A stretch of DNA of 64,000 nucleotides from Comamonas terrae (GCF_001544075.1 NZ_BCNT01000008.1:124001-188000), one strand, 5' to 3'; counted from the stretch's first letter, positions 35,339 to 45,024 are shown. Numbers and translations: made by a program. Notes: generated by a model from the sequence alone, not told the origin.

Positions 35339-36703
35339 TCAGGGTGCCTGCAGCACGGGCGGCATCTGCGCGGGCTGGTCCGGCTGGATCTGCATGCAGG
35401 CCTCGCACCACTGGGCCACGGCCGCATCCACGGCGTTCTCGCGCCGGCTCACGGACGGCCATTGCTGCAGGCATTTGTCGACGATGGACTGCAGCTGCCA
35501 CAGCGCCTCGCGGTTGACCAGGGCCAGCTCCTTCATGCCCTGCGCATCGTCCCGCAGGCAGCTCCACAGGTCGGTCTGCTGGTCGGGATGCGCGCCCGCC
35601 TCGGCCAGCTGTTTCTGCAGCTGGCCTATGCCGGCGTCCACAAAGACCGCGGCCTGGTGGTCCGGCATGCTCTGCCACAGCGCGGGAAAGGCCTGGCTGA
35701 GCGTGGCCCACATCTGGAACGCCGCGGCCAGCGCGTTCACGCTGTGGCCGACCTCGGCCTGCAGGGGCGGCAGCGGCATGCCCGGTTCGATTTCGTCATA
35801 CAGCAGCGGCAGGATGATCTGCACCAGTGGCGCGGGGTAGCGCTGGTGGTTCATGCGCAGCATCAGCGACAGTCGCTGGCCAGGCAGCTCGGGGAATTTC
35901 TCGAAGAAGGCAGCGATGACCTCGGCCAGCATCAGCACCTGGCCCATGGCGGAGATATTGCGGCCTTGCACGCCGCGCGGATAGCCCGAGCCGTCCATGC
36001 GCTCGTGGTGCTCGAGGATGGCCAGCTCCACCGCCTGCGAATAGGTGTCGGCGCTGCGCACCATCAGCATGGAGGTGACCGAATGCGCCACCAGCTGCTT
36101 GCGCTCCTCGCCCGTGAGCCGGTAGCTGGCATCGGTCCAGGCCGGGTCCATGTACAGCATGCCCAGGTCGTGCAGCAGCGCCGCCGTGGCCAGGGGCACG
36201 CATTCGCGCTCGGTCCTGCCGCTTTGCAGCGCCAGATAAATGGCCACCATGCTCATCTGCAGGCTGTGGATGAACAGCTCGTGGCGCTGCTCGCGCATGA
36301 CGGTGAGCTTGAAGGCGATGCGCGGCGCCAGCACGATGCCGCGGACCGGCGCCAGCAGGCGCTCGGCATCCCCGATGGAGCGCACCAGACGCTGGAGCAG
36401 CTCCACGGTCCGGCATTGCTCCCGTGCCGTGGCCTCCAGCTCGGCCACATCGACGAGATGGTCCGTGCTCAGATGCCAGTCCACCGGATAGCGCAGGGGA
36501 TACAGGGCCAGTCGCTCGTACATGCGGCTGTCGATGCGCAGTCCCTTTTCCACGAGCTTGATGCCTTTGTGCGTATAGATCGCCTCGTTGGTCACCACCA
36601 GGCAGTGGTCGGCCATGTCGGTGACGGCACGCAGATAATGCACACCGTCATCGCGCCATTCGACGCTATCCGACTGCGGACTTTGCGCCATCTTCTCGTT
36701 CAT
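35339..36703 (-). CDS. HD-GYP domain protein, paralogue 1
   Basis: 454 aa from the ATG at 36703. An N-terminal region of about 130 residues of no named fold is followed by an HD-GYP domain: HD at 178-179 in ALLHDLGMLYMDP, HHE at 232-234 and GSGYP at 238-242 in EHHERMDGSGYPRG. The usual Lys after HDxG is Met. HD-GYP enzymes break cyclic di-GMP. A helical C-terminal region of about 170 residues follows. It is about half identical by eye to the next gene on the same strand, so the pair arose by tandem duplication. Confidence 0.87.
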   Translation of the reverse strand: MNEKMAQSPQSDSVEWRDDGVHYLRAVTDMADHCLVVTNEAIYTHKGIKLVEKGLRIDSRMYERLALYPLRYPVDWHLSTDHLVDVAELEATAREQCRTVELLQRLVRSIGDAERLLAPVRGIVLAPRIAFKLTVMREQRHELFIHSLQMSMVAIYLALQSGRTERECVPLATAALLHDLGMLYMDPAWTDASYRLTGEERKQLVAHSVTSMLMVRSADTYSQAVELAILEHHERMDGSGYPRGVQGRNISAMGQVLMLAEVIAAFFEKFPELPGQRLSLMLRMNHQRYPAPLVQIILPLLYDEIEPGMPLPPLQAEVGHSVNALAAAFQMWATLSQAFPALWQSMPDHQAAVFVDAGIGQLQKQLAEAGAHPDQQTDLWSCLRDDAQGMKELALVNREALWQLQSIVDKCLQQWPSVSRRENAVDAAVAQWCEACMQIQPDQPAQMPPVLQAP

Positions 36704-36961
36704 GCGGACTTTCCCAAGGCTTGGTACGCGGATAGCTTCGTACACAAAATATACAAAATTATCATTTGATTACAAATAAGACATGTGCCCGGCCTGAAAG
36801 ACTGTGTCTTTTTGTAGGTCAAACATGCCTAGTATCGCCTATCGGAAAGCGCTGGCAGCTATCAAATCCATTGCTGCCCACAAAGCGGGTGAATACCCTG
36901 ACTGCAAAGCAGCGTCCCAGGAGCGGGGCCCCCGCCCCTTGCTTGCAGGCGCCATGGCACG

Positions 36962-38314
36962 CTATGCGTTGCCGGCAGGCTCCTGCAGCGGTGGCACGGC
37001 ATCGATCCGCAGGCTGGCCTCGCACCACTCCATGACGGCAGCATCCAACGCATGCCTGCGCGCACCGGTGTCGGGCCAGCGGTGCAGGCATGCATTGACA
37101 ATGGCCTGCAGCTGCCATCGGGCTTCCCGGCTGACCAGGGCCAGCTCCCCCATGCCCAGGGCATCGTCCTGCAGGAAAGCCAGCAGCTCGGACTGCTGGC
37201 CCGGATGCAGGCCGGCTTCGGCCAGCTGCTTTTGCAGCCCCCTCAGGCTGGAGTCGATGAAGATGGCCGCCTGGTGGTCGGGCATGTCCTGCCAGCGCTC
37301 GGGAAACTGCCGGCTCAGCGTGCGCCACAGCTGAAAGACCGCCGACAGTGCCGTCACGTTGTACGTGAACTCGGCCTGCAACGGCTGCAACGGGGCGCCC
37401 GGCGCGCTTTCGTCGTACAGCAGCGGCAAGACGTGGCGTACCAGATGCGCCGGATAGCTGCGATGGTTCATCCGAAGCATCAGCGACAGCCGCTGGCCGG
37501 GCAGGTCCCGGAATTTGTCGTAAAAGGCCGCGACCACTTCGGCCAGCAACAGCACCTGTCCCATTGTCGATATCGCGTCGCCCCGGCTGCCGCGCGGGTA
37601 GCCTGAACCATCCATGCGCTCATGATGGTCCAGCACCGCCATTTCCACCGCCTGGGGATAGACGCCGCAGCTGCGGACGATGAGCATGCCCGTGACCGAG
37701 TGCGCGACCAGATGCCGCCGCTCGGTACCCGTCAGCCAATGCTCGGTGTCTGTCCAGGCCGGATCCATATGGAGCATGCCCACGTCATGCAGCAACGCCG
37801 CCGCAGCCAGCAAAGCGCAGTCGTGCCCGCTCCAGCCATTCTTTTGTGCCAGGTACACGGCCACCAGCATCATCTGGATGCTGTGCGCGAACAGGCCGGG
37901 ACGCTGCTCGCGCATGACCGTGAGCTTGAAGGCCAGCTGCGGCGGCAGCACGATCTGGCGCACCGGCGCCAGCAGGCGCTGCGCCCCGTCCAGCGCCCGT
38001 GCCATGCGGCGCATCAGCTCCATGGTTTCGATCTGGTCCATGGCACGGGCCCCGATCTCCTGCACGTCCACGCAACCGTCCACGCTCAGATATTTTTCGA
38101 CAGGATCGCGCAGCTTGTGCTCCACCAGACGCGCATAAACACGGCTGTCGATGCGAGCCCCCTTGTCCAGCAGCTTGACGCCCTTGTCGGTATAGATGGC
38201 CTGGACTGCCACCACGCGACGGCGGTCCGCCATATCGGTCACGGCACGCAGGAAGTGCACGCCATCCTCGTGCCATGCCTGCTGCGCCAGCAGCCCTGCC
38301 CGGCTGTCGCTCAT
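36962..38314 (-). CDS. HD-GYP domain protein, paralogue 2
   Basis: 450 aa, co-linear with the neighbouring paralogue from end to end. The N-terminus HEDGVHFLRAVTDMADRRRV aligns with HYLRAVTDMADHCLVV of the other copy. HD at 176-177 (ALLHDVGMLHMDP), and HHERMDGSGYPRG intact; again HDxGM instead of HDxGK. It probably hydrolyses cyclic di-GMP. It lies upstream of paralogue 1 on the same strand with a 258-bp gap, so each may have its own promoter; AT-rich DNA at 36740-36790 fits a promoter for paralogue 1. Confidence 0.87.
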   Translation of the reverse strand: MSDSRAGLLAQQAWHEDGVHFLRAVTDMADRRRVVAVQAIYTDKGVKLLDKGARIDSRVYARLVEHKLRDPVEKYLSVDGCVDVQEIGARAMDQIETMELMRRMARALDGAQRLLAPVRQIVLPPQLAFKLTVMREQRPGLFAHSIQMMLVAVYLAQKNGWSGHDCALLAAAALLHDVGMLHMDPAWTDTEHWLTGTERRHLVAHSVTGMLIVRSCGVYPQAVEMAVLDHHERMDGSGYPRGSRGDAISTMGQVLLLAEVVAAFYDKFRDLPGQRLSLMLRMNHRSYPAHLVRHVLPLLYDESAPGAPLQPLQAEFTYNVTALSAVFQLWRTLSRQFPERWQDMPDHQAAIFIDSSLRGLQKQLAEAGLHPGQQSELLAFLQDDALGMGELALVSREARWQLQAIVNACLHRWPDTGARRHALDAAVMEWCEASLRIDAVPPLQEPAGNA

Positions 38315-38436
38315 AGAAAAGCTCCCTTGCCCCTGATCGCTGCAATATACGCGCTTCGCCTCCGATCACAGCGCCCGCAGCTGCTGCCTCTTGACCGGGA
38401 GCAAGCTCGAAGGCGGCTTCCGGGCGCAACGGCCGG

Positions 38437-39228
38437 TCAGGCTCCCGTGATGCGGCGCACGGCAGAAAAGTACCAGCCGTCGGGCAGACAGCGCAGAAGC
38501 CGCATCCAGCGCGTGAAGCGCCGCGGAAAGTTCATTTCGAAATGGCCCTGGGCCCAGCCCTGCAGCATGTGCCGCGCGGCTTCTTCGGGAGTGATGAGCG
38601 CAGGCATGCGAAAGCGGTTCTGCGCCGTCAGCGGCGTCTCGACGAAGCCCGGGTTCACGATGGAAACACCCACCCCCCGCGGATGCAGGTCGAGATACAG
38701 GTTCTCGGCCAGATTGTTGAGCGCGGCCTTGGTGGGACCGTAGGCCAGCGACATCGGCAGCCCCCGGTAACCGGCCACACTGCCCACCAGGGCCAGGTGG
38801 CCGTGGCCGGCCTCCAGCAGCATCGGAAGCACGGCATCCAGCAACTGCAGGGCACCGACATAGTTGACCGCCAGATGATGCTGCATTTCGGCAAGGTCGA
38901 ACTCGGTGGCGCGCAGGGGCCGGTAAAGGCCCGCGCAATACAAGACCAGATCCGGAGCTCCTCCCGCATGGGCCTGCACGGCCCGGGCGGCCTCCGCCAC
39001 GGTTTCGGGCCGGGTCACATCCAGCGGCAAGGCCACGCATCCGGGATGGCCTGCGGCGAATGCCTGCAGTGCAGCGGCATCCCTGGCCGATACGATCACA
39101 CGGGCGCCCTCGGCATGAAGGGCCTCGGCAGTGGCCTTCCCTATGCCTGAAGAGGCACCGACAATCCAGGCGCATTTCCCCTGCCAGCGGGCCATCGGCG
39201 GATTGAGCCTGGCGTTCAGCAGCGACAT
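38437..39228 (-). CDS. Short-chain dehydrogenase/reductase
   Basis: 263 aa. NAD(P)-binding motif IVGASSGIGKATAEAL, the structural NYVGAL region, catalytic Ser in LVGSVAGYRGLP and YxxxK as YGPTK. A classical single-domain SDR. It is the last of seven coupled genes on the minus strand (45024 to 38437) concerned with membrane lipids. SDR genes occur at the same place in related lipid-modification clusters, so it may act on a modified acyl chain; the substrate is not known. Confidence 0.88.
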   Translation of the reverse strand: MSLLNARLNPPMARWQGKCAWIVGASSGIGKATAEALHAEGARVIVSARDAAALQAFAAGHPGCVALPLDVTRPETVAEAARAVQAHAGGAPDLVLYCAGLYRPLRATEFDLAEMQHHLAVNYVGALQLLDAVLPMLLEAGHGHLALVGSVAGYRGLPMSLAYGPTKAALNNLAENLYLDLHPRGVGVSIVNPGFVETPLTAQNRFRMPALITPEEAARHMLQGWAQGHFEMNFPRRFTRWMRLLRCLPDGWYFSAVRRITGA

Positions 39229-39233
39229 GGCGG

Positions 39234-39794
39234 CTACTCCCTGGTGAAGGACAGCGTCACATCCCCCAGATGGATGCCGAACTTGCTCATTGCCGCGCGG
39301 TTGAGCATGGTGCGCCCATCCATCAAGTACATCCAGTCATCCATGCTGACGTTCCAGACCTTTCCGTTCACCGGCAGGGCCAGGACATAGTTCCAATGGA
39401 AGGCATTGCCGGCACTCTGGCCGCGCGCCTCTCCCACCACATCGTCGGCACGCCCGGTGTAGCGGCCTTCGCCCAGGTACTTCAGATGCCAGATGCGCTG
39501 CTGAGTGCTGCCGTCGCTGTAGACGAAGTGCTCGTCGAGCGTGCCTTCGTCGCCGCTCCAGCGGCCCGTCATGCGCACGGTGAAGCGCTTCACCACTTTT
39601 CCGGAGCGGTCCGTGAACACTCCATGCGCCAGCAGCGGTCCATTGAAGTACTGGCGCAGATCCAGTTCGGGGCGCTCCCTGGCATATTCCTGGACCGACG
39701 GGCCCGCGCAGCCGGCCAGCATTCCCATGAGCGCCAGCCACACCCCGGCACGCCGCAAGGGCAGGAAAGAACGAGTGCTTACCATGGACTTCAT
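39234..39794 (-). CDS. DUF3833 family lipoprotein
   Basis: 186 aa from the ATG at 39794 (GGAGG five bases upstream), overlapping the transporter stop by four bases. Lipoprotein signal with lipobox LAGC near residue 26. The mature part matches the DUF3833 pattern: LDLRQYFNGPLLAHGVFTDR, VKRFTVRMTGRWSGDEGTLD, HWNYVLALPVNGKVWNVSMD and WMYLMDGRTMLNRAAMSKFG. The family is of unknown function and is found repeatedly beside cyclopropane synthase, DUF1365 and flavin amine oxidase genes, as here. Confidence 0.85.
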   Translation of the reverse strand: MKSMVSTRSFLPLRRAGVWLALMGMLAGCAGPSVQEYARERPELDLRQYFNGPLLAHGVFTDRSGKVVKRFTVRMTGRWSGDEGTLDEHFVYSDGSTQQRIWHLKYLGEGRYTGRADDVVGEARGQSAGNAFHWNYVLALPVNGKVWNVSMDDWMYLMDGRTMLNRAAMSKFGIHLGDVTLSFTRE

Positions 39795-41083
39795 ATCAAC
39801 CTCCAGGACATGTGCAGGCGCTCGGCACGCCAGAGGCACGCCGCAGCCATCAGTTTGAGCAGGCAGGGCAGGCCTGCGTAGGCCCATGCCAGCGCCTGCA
39901 GGCCGGCAGGGTCGGTTGTGCCGCTGCGATAGCCCGCAGCGGAAAGAAGCGGCAGGCCCAACCCGGCCGCCAACGCCAGATTGAGCTTGGCGGCGCAGGC
40001 CCACCAGCCCAGATAACGGCCTTCACCCGAACCGCCCTGCCCCGACTCGTGGATCACTCCGGTCAGCAAAGCGCCGGGAAGCGCCAGATCCGCTCCCAGG
40101 GCCAGTCCGCTGACAAGGCAGATGGCGGCGAAAGCCCCGCCATCGCCCGCCCCGAGCCAGGGCGTGAAGCAAAAGGCAATGACGCTCGCCAGCATGCCCG
40201 CACGCCAGCTGGGTGCCAGGCCCCAGCGGGAGACTGCCGTGACCCACAGCGGCAGACCTGCAGCGGCGGCGCCGAAGTAGCACAGCAGAAACAGCGGCTG
40301 CAATTCCTGTGCGTGCAACCGGTCCGCCACGAAGAACGGCAAGAGGGTGGCGGGTATGGCAGCGGCTACGCCATTGAGCATGAAGACCGACAGCAGGCGG
40401 CGGAAACCTGCATCTGCCCAGGGCGCCGGCCGCGCGCTGGCTCCGCGCGGCTGCCCGGTGAATGCCGGTGCTGCAGCGGGCCCACGCAGGCGATGCAGTC
40501 CTGCAAGGCCCAGGGCAAGCCCTGCCGCGAGCACACCGCTGGTTGCATCATGGCCCAGCCATGCAGGCAGCACGCTGGCGAGCACCACGCCGGCAAGGGT
40601 GGCGCCTTCCCGCCAGGCCGTCACCCGCGTGCGCCATGCAGGATCGCCCCCCCAGCGCGTGCCCCAGGCCTGGTGCAAGATGCCCACGGCGCTGTAGGCC
40701 AGCGTGCATACCAGCAGGCTGGCAGAAAGCCAGCCCAGCAACCGGCCGGGACCTCCGGCGGGCGGGTGCCACAGCGCGGCGAAACCCAAGGCCATGAGCA
40801 CGCTGCCCAGCGCCGCCGCGAACCAGGCCGGGCCCGATCCGCGATGCAGAAGGCGATCGGCCATGCGCCCCAGGGCGGGATCCAGCACGGCATCGAGCGC
40901 GCGGGTGGCGAGCAGCACGGCACCGAGGCCAGCCAGCGGTGCCCCTGCCACCGCGGCGTAGTGATGGGGCAAGGTGACGTACAAAGGCAGCGACACAAAG
41001 GCCAGCGGCGCCGCCAGTCCGCCATAGGCCAGCCCCGTGCGCCAGGACAGCGGTGTCGGGCGGGGGTGCGACGGCGCGTTCAT
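39791..41083 (-). CDS. GPH-family MFS transporter
   Basis: 430 aa with about twelve transmembrane helices. The N-terminus (LAYGGLAAPLAFVSLPLYVT) and the segment ATRALDAVLDPALGRMADRL are the signature of the glycoside-pentoside-hexuronide:cation symporter family. The conserved charged residues of the first loop are present. Members in this genetic setting are not sugar transporters by context; a role in moving lipids or their precursors is possible but unproven. It overlaps the DUF3833 gene by four bases and lies 15 bp after the chalcone-isomerase-like gene. Confidence 0.87.
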   Translation of the reverse strand: MNAPSHPRPTPLSWRTGLAYGGLAAPLAFVSLPLYVTLPHHYAAVAGAPLAGLGAVLLATRALDAVLDPALGRMADRLLHRGSGPAWFAAALGSVLMALGFAALWHPPAGGPGRLLGWLSASLLVCTLAYSAVGILHQAWGTRWGGDPAWRTRVTAWREGATLAGVVLASVLPAWLGHDATSGVLAAGLALGLAGLHRLRGPAAAPAFTGQPRGASARPAPWADAGFRRLLSVFMLNGVAAAIPATLLPFFVADRLHAQELQPLFLLCYFGAAAAGLPLWVTAVSRWGLAPSWRAGMLASVIAFCFTPWLGAGDGGAFAAICLVSGLALGADLALPGALLTGVIHESGQGGSGEGRYLGWWACAAKLNLALAAGLGLPLLSAAGYRSGTTDPAGLQALAWAYAGLPCLLKLMAAACLWRAERLHMSWRLI

Positions 41084-41098
41084 GGGGCGCAGATCCGA

Positions 41099-41668
41099 TC
41101 AGCCCTGGCCGAGCAAGGCAGCGCGCAGCGCCGGCGCGGACGTCTGCTCGGAGAGCCAGATGCCGAAAAACAGGCGCGCATATTCCGCATCCCGTATCCG
41201 CCCGGTTTCACGGCCGTTATGGAAAAAGCCCACGCCCCCCGCTCCATCGCTGAGGCCCAGCAGGCGATCCTGCGCAGCCACATCGGGAAAGGCCTTCTTC
41301 ATCAAGAGCAGCCACTGGCGTGCCTGTTGATCGGAAAAGCCGCCCACACGCCGCATCTCGGCGACCGAACGCTCGGCGATCGCCTCGCCCTCCAGCTTGC
41401 GGTCGTAGATCAGTTCCAGAGCGAACGGCTGGCGCGCATAGTCCGCTGGCTCGAAACCAGGCGGCGCCCAAAGGCGGGCTTCATACACGCGCAGTCCAAA
41501 GAAGCGCAATACGCCGCTGCCGACAAGGCGGGCCGAGGGCAAGGCAGAACGCAGCTCTGGCGGGAGGGCAGGCACAGCGGCCGGAAGATCGTGGGTCATT
41601 GCAGCAAGAATAGGAGCAAGAAAGCTGGCGCTCCAGGCCAGGGCTTGGCGGCGCCGAACGTCAATCAT
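41099..41668 (-). CDS. Chalcone isomerase-like secreted protein
   Basis: 189 aa from the ATG at 41668, overlapping the cyclopropane synthase stop by eight bases. A hydrophobic N-terminal segment (ALAWSASFLAPILAA) suggests export. The rest matches the bacterial chalcone-isomerase-like fold: GSGVLRFFGLRVYEARLWAP, FALELIYDRKLEGEAIAERS, FHNGRETGRIRDAEYARLFF and GIWL. These bacterial proteins are related to the fatty-acid-binding plant proteins and lack proven isomerase activity. The context argues for binding an acyl chain or lipid. Confidence 0.82.
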   Translation of the reverse strand: MIDVRRRQALAWSASFLAPILAAMTHDLPAAVPALPPELRSALPSARLVGSGVLRFFGLRVYEARLWAPPGFEPADYARQPFALELIYDRKLEGEAIAERSVAEMRRVGGFSDQQARQWLLLMKKAFPDVAAQDRLLGLSDGAGGVGFFHNGRETGRIRDAEYARLFFGIWLSEQTSAPALRAALLGQG

Positions 41669-42932
41669 GGCCGGGCCTGCGCAAGGTGAACTGGACGACA
41701 TCGGTGTTGCCCATGTCGAACGCGGCTTCGCAATAGGCCAGGTAGAACCTCCATATGCGGATGAAGCGCTCGTCGAAACCCTGGCCTCGTACGGCGTCGA
41801 GGTTCTCCTCGAAGGAGCTGCGCCAGCGCCTGAGGGTTTCGGCATAGTCCTTGCCGAAGCCCATCCTGTTCTCCACGATCAGGCCTGCGTTCAGCGCCTC
41901 CCTCTCGAAAGCAGGAATGCTGGGCAGCAGCCCTCCCGGGAAGATGTACTGCTGGATGAAATCGGTGGAGCGCAGGTAGCGCGCAAACAGGTCCTCGCGC
42001 AGCGTGATGGTTTGCAGGCAGGCATGGCCCCCGGGCTTGAGGCAGTCGCGCAGCATCTGGAAATAGCTGCGCCAATATTCATGTCCCACGGCCTCGAACA
42101 TCTCGATGGAAACAATCGCATCAAAGGGCCGTTCGGCATGCCGGGCGGCCAGATCCCGGTAATCCTGGTAATGCAGCTCGACCTGCCCCTGCAGACCGGC
42201 CTGCGCGATGCGCTGCACGCCCCACTGCAGCTGCTCGCGCGACAGCGTCACGCCGGTGACGTGGGCGCCGAACTCGGCGGCCGCAGTCTGCGCGAGAGCC
42301 CCCCAGCCGCAACCGATTTCCAGCAGGCGCTGGCCGGGCTGGAGTCCCGCCTCGCGCAGCGCACGCCTCATCTTGGCCTGTTGCGCCTGCTGCAGGTCGG
42401 CCTGTTGCAAGGCCTCGCCGTCGAGCCCCCCGAACCAGGCGGCGCTGTAGCTCATGCTCGGATCCAGCCAGAGCCGGTAGAAGTCATTGCCCAGGTCATA
42501 GTGGGCATGGATGTTGCGGGCGCTGCCCGCCCGCGTGTTGCGATGCAGCAGGTGACGCAGCCTGAAGCCCATTCTTCCCCACCAGCTGCCATATACCAGC
42601 TGCTCCATATGGTCGCGATTGCCGATGCACAGCCGAAGCAGCGCGCTGAGGTCCGGGCTGTCCCATTCCCCTTCTATGTAGCCTTCGGCCAGCCCGATAT
42701 CGCCGGAACGCAGGATGCGCTCCAGGGCACTCCATTGCTGGATGGTGCAGCGCGCATCGGCTTCCGCAGGGTTCTTCCCCGGAAAATGCAGCACTCCCCC
42801 CTGCGGCAGCTGCACGTCCAGGTGGCCGCATGGCAGGCGCTCCAGCAGTTTCATGACGCGGCGCGCGCTGCGAGGCATGGAGCGCGGCGCAGCGGAGGAC
42901 GGACTCAATACGGGGGCGGTGGTCGTGTTCAT
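41661..42932 (-). CDS. cfa: Cyclopropane-fatty-acyl-phospholipid synthase family methyltransferase
   Basis: 423 aa. SAM-dependent methyltransferase: segment HYDLGNDFYRLWLDPSMSYS, glycine-rich SAM site LEIGCGWGALAQTAAAEFGA, and later SIEMFEAVGHEYWRSYFQML and FIQQYIFPGGLLPS. It adds a methylene group across double bonds of membrane phospholipid acyl chains, or a methyl branch in some relatives. The neighbouring DUF1365, flavin amine oxidase, DUF3833 and SDR genes fit clusters where the modified chain is processed further. Coupled to DUF1365 upstream by a four-base overlap. Confidence 0.92.
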   Translation of the reverse strand: MNTTTAPVLSPSSAAPRSMPRSARRVMKLLERLPCGHLDVQLPQGGVLHFPGKNPAEADARCTIQQWSALERILRSGDIGLAEGYIEGEWDSPDLSALLRLCIGNRDHMEQLVYGSWWGRMGFRLRHLLHRNTRAGSARNIHAHYDLGNDFYRLWLDPSMSYSAAWFGGLDGEALQQADLQQAQQAKMRRALREAGLQPGQRLLEIGCGWGALAQTAAAEFGAHVTGVTLSREQLQWGVQRIAQAGLQGQVELHYQDYRDLAARHAERPFDAIVSIEMFEAVGHEYWRSYFQMLRDCLKPGGHACLQTITLREDLFARYLRSTDFIQQYIFPGGLLPSIPAFEREALNAGLIVENRMGFGKDYAETLRRWRSSFEENLDAVRGQGFDERFIRIWRFYLAYCEAAFDMGNTDVVQFTLRRPGHD

Positions 42933-43681
42933 CGTGTGACGAAGCGCTTGGGCTCGGAAGGTTTGCGGTGGAAAGGCAGGCGCTTGGCCCAGAGGCGAAG
43001 CGCCTGCCAGTGAATGCGGAAGATGACCCCCAGCGTCATCAGCGGCATGCCGAAGAAAGCGCGGCGCACATGGGAAATGCTCAATGGCTGCAGCGCGCCT
43101 TCCACGCCGGTGCACAGCAGCGGGCCTGCCTCGTCATGGAGATCCACCCGCACCACGGCGCGGTCTTCGCTGCGCTCGAAACGGAAGCGGTACTCTCCTC
43201 GCACCTCGCAGAACGGCGATACATGGAACTGCTTGCTTGCCGCCTGCTCGCGCCCCCAGGCGAGGTCAGGCCCTGCAAGAAGATAGGCATGCCGCTCGCC
43301 GAACGTGTTGTTGACTTCGGCCAGGACCGCCGCCAGCGAACCGTCGGCCCTGTGCGCATACCAGAAACTTACCGGCTTGAATGCATAACCCAGCACACGG
43401 GGAAAGGTATGCAGCCAGATCTCGCCATCGGCACCGTCAATGCCTTCTTCCCGGAGCAGCTGCTCGAACCAGGCCAGGCAATCGTTGCCGCCATCGCCGT
43501 GATCGCAATCATGAAAGCTCATCCAGCCGGGCCGGTTGCGGTGCAGCAAGGCATCGGGATGCTCGCGCAGGCTGCGCATGGGCAGCAGCAGAAAATATCC
43601 CGGGTAACGGAATGCATGCGTCACCGGCCGCAGCCGGCGATGCCAGACATGGCCGAACCCGATCAGCGGACGCAAGTTCAT
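42929..43681 (-). CDS. DUF1365 family protein
   Basis: 250 aa. It shows the DUF1365 pattern: GHVWHRRLRPVTHAFRYPGY near the N-terminus, LHTFPRVLGYAFKPVSFWYA, VLAEVNNTFGERHAYLL and FHVSPFCEVRGEYRFRF. A C-terminal segment (PLMTLGVIFRIHWQALRLWA) resembles an amphipathic or membrane-associated helix. The biochemical role is unknown, but the family is almost always paired with an FAD amine oxidase and a cyclopropane synthase, exactly the neighbours here, with four-base overlaps on both sides. Confidence 0.9.
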   Translation of the reverse strand: MNLRPLIGFGHVWHRRLRPVTHAFRYPGYFLLLPMRSLREHPDALLHRNRPGWMSFHDCDHGDGGNDCLAWFEQLLREEGIDGADGEIWLHTFPRVLGYAFKPVSFWYAHRADGSLAAVLAEVNNTFGERHAYLLAGPDLAWGREQAASKQFHVSPFCEVRGEYRFRFERSEDRAVVRVDLHDEAGPLLCTGVEGALQPLSISHVRRAFFGMPLMTLGVIFRIHWQALRLWAKRLPFHRKPSEPKRFVTR

Positions 43682-45024
43682 ACGGCCTCCGCCACGGCGG
43701 CACGGGAAATTGCGGAGGCGCTGCGAGCGAGCGAATCCGACACGGCTTCGGCAGCCCTGAGACCCGAGCGCAGGCCGTCCTCGTGGAAGCCATAGCCGCA
43801 CCAGGCGCCGCAGAACCAGGTGCGAAGATGTCCCTGCAATTCGCCCACCCTTGCCTGGGCCGCAATCGCGGCCTGGTCGAAGACGGGGTGGCTGTACTGG
43901 ATGCGCGCATGGACCTTGTCTTCTGCGATCGCACGCGCAGGATTGAGCGACACCAGCACCGGCTGCTGCCACGGCAGGGGCTGCAGCCGGTTGATCAGGT
44001 AATGAAGGCAGACTCCGGCTTCCTCATCCGAGGAGGAAGCGGCTCGCTCATAGTTCCAGGCAGCCCACGCCGCAGTGCGCTGCGGCAGCACGCCCTTGTC
44101 GGTATGCAGCACCGCCTCGTTGGGTTGATAGCGGATGTTCCCGAGCACCGCGCGCTCCTGCTGCGTCGCATCCTCGCCAAGCAGCTGCAATGCCTGATCG
44201 CTATGGCAGGCCAGCACGACGGCGTCAAACCACTCCGCCCCATGGGCCAGCTGCACCAGGACGCCATGCCTTTCCCGCCGGATGCCCAGCACCGGGGAGT
44301 TCAGCCTGGCTTCGTGGCGGGCATCGTGCTGCAGCCGCGCAACCATGCGCCGCACATATTGCCGCGAGCCTCCGCGCACCGTGTACCACTGAGGCTGGCG
44401 CGTGATCTGGAGGAGGCCATGGTTGTGGCAAAAGCGGATCAGCGTGGCGACGGGAAAACGCAGCATCTGGTCCGTGGGACAGGACCAGATGCTGCCGATC
44501 ATCGGCAACAGATAGTCGCTGCGAAAGGCCTTTCCGAAGCCGTGCCGGTCCAGGAAATCGGCGATGGAAGCCGTGAGCTGCGCCTCGGTTTGCCGCCGGG
44601 CGATGTCCGTTGCAAGCCGGTTGAAGCGCAGGATCTCTCGCAGCATGCCCAGAAAGCGGGGCCTGAGCAGATTCCGCCGCTGCGCAAAGACGCCTGCCAG
44701 AGAGCCGCCACTCCATTCAAGTCCCCTGCGGCCATCGGCCTGGGGCACCTGGACGGAAAACGACATCTCGGAAGCCGCGGTCTCCACCTTCAGTTCATCG
44801 AGCAGTCGCGTCAGCAGCGGATAGGTCCGGTGATTGAATACCAGGAACCCCGTATCGACTGCGTGGCCGACGCCATCGAGATGAAGGTCCACCGTATTCG
44901 CGTGGCCTCCGAAATGGCTGCCGCCTTCCAACAGGCACACGCTGAACGGCATCTGCCCGTCCGCCAGGCGCCATGCGGCCGCCAGACCGGAAACACCCGA
45001 ACCAATGACAGCTATACGATGCAT
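43678..45024 (-). CDS. Flavin-dependent amine oxidase/desaturase-like protein
   Basis: 448 aa. The FAD Rossmann motif is at the N-terminus (IAVIGSGVSGLAAAWRLADG), followed by GGHANTVDLHLDG and VDTGFLVFNHRTYP, features of the NAD(P)/FAD amine-oxidase group found beside DUF1365. The C-terminus GAWCGYGFHEDGLRSGLRAA is the second flavin contact. Probably redox chemistry on a lipid acyl chain. It is the first gene of the seven-gene operon; a perfect palindrome at 45080-45095 lies 56 bp upstream. Confidence 0.9.
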   Translation of the reverse strand: MHRIAVIGSGVSGLAAAWRLADGQMPFSVCLLEGGSHFGGHANTVDLHLDGVGHAVDTGFLVFNHRTYPLLTRLLDELKVETAASEMSFSVQVPQADGRRGLEWSGGSLAGVFAQRRNLLRPRFLGMLREILRFNRLATDIARRQTEAQLTASIADFLDRHGFGKAFRSDYLLPMIGSIWSCPTDQMLRFPVATLIRFCHNHGLLQITRQPQWYTVRGGSRQYVRRMVARLQHDARHEARLNSPVLGIRRERHGVLVQLAHGAEWFDAVVLACHSDQALQLLGEDATQQERAVLGNIRYQPNEAVLHTDKGVLPQRTAAWAAWNYERAASSSDEEAGVCLHYLINRLQPLPWQQPVLVSLNPARAIAEDKVHARIQYSHPVFDQAAIAAQARVGELQGHLRTWFCGAWCGYGFHEDGLRSGLRAAEAVSDSLARSASAISRAAVAEAV

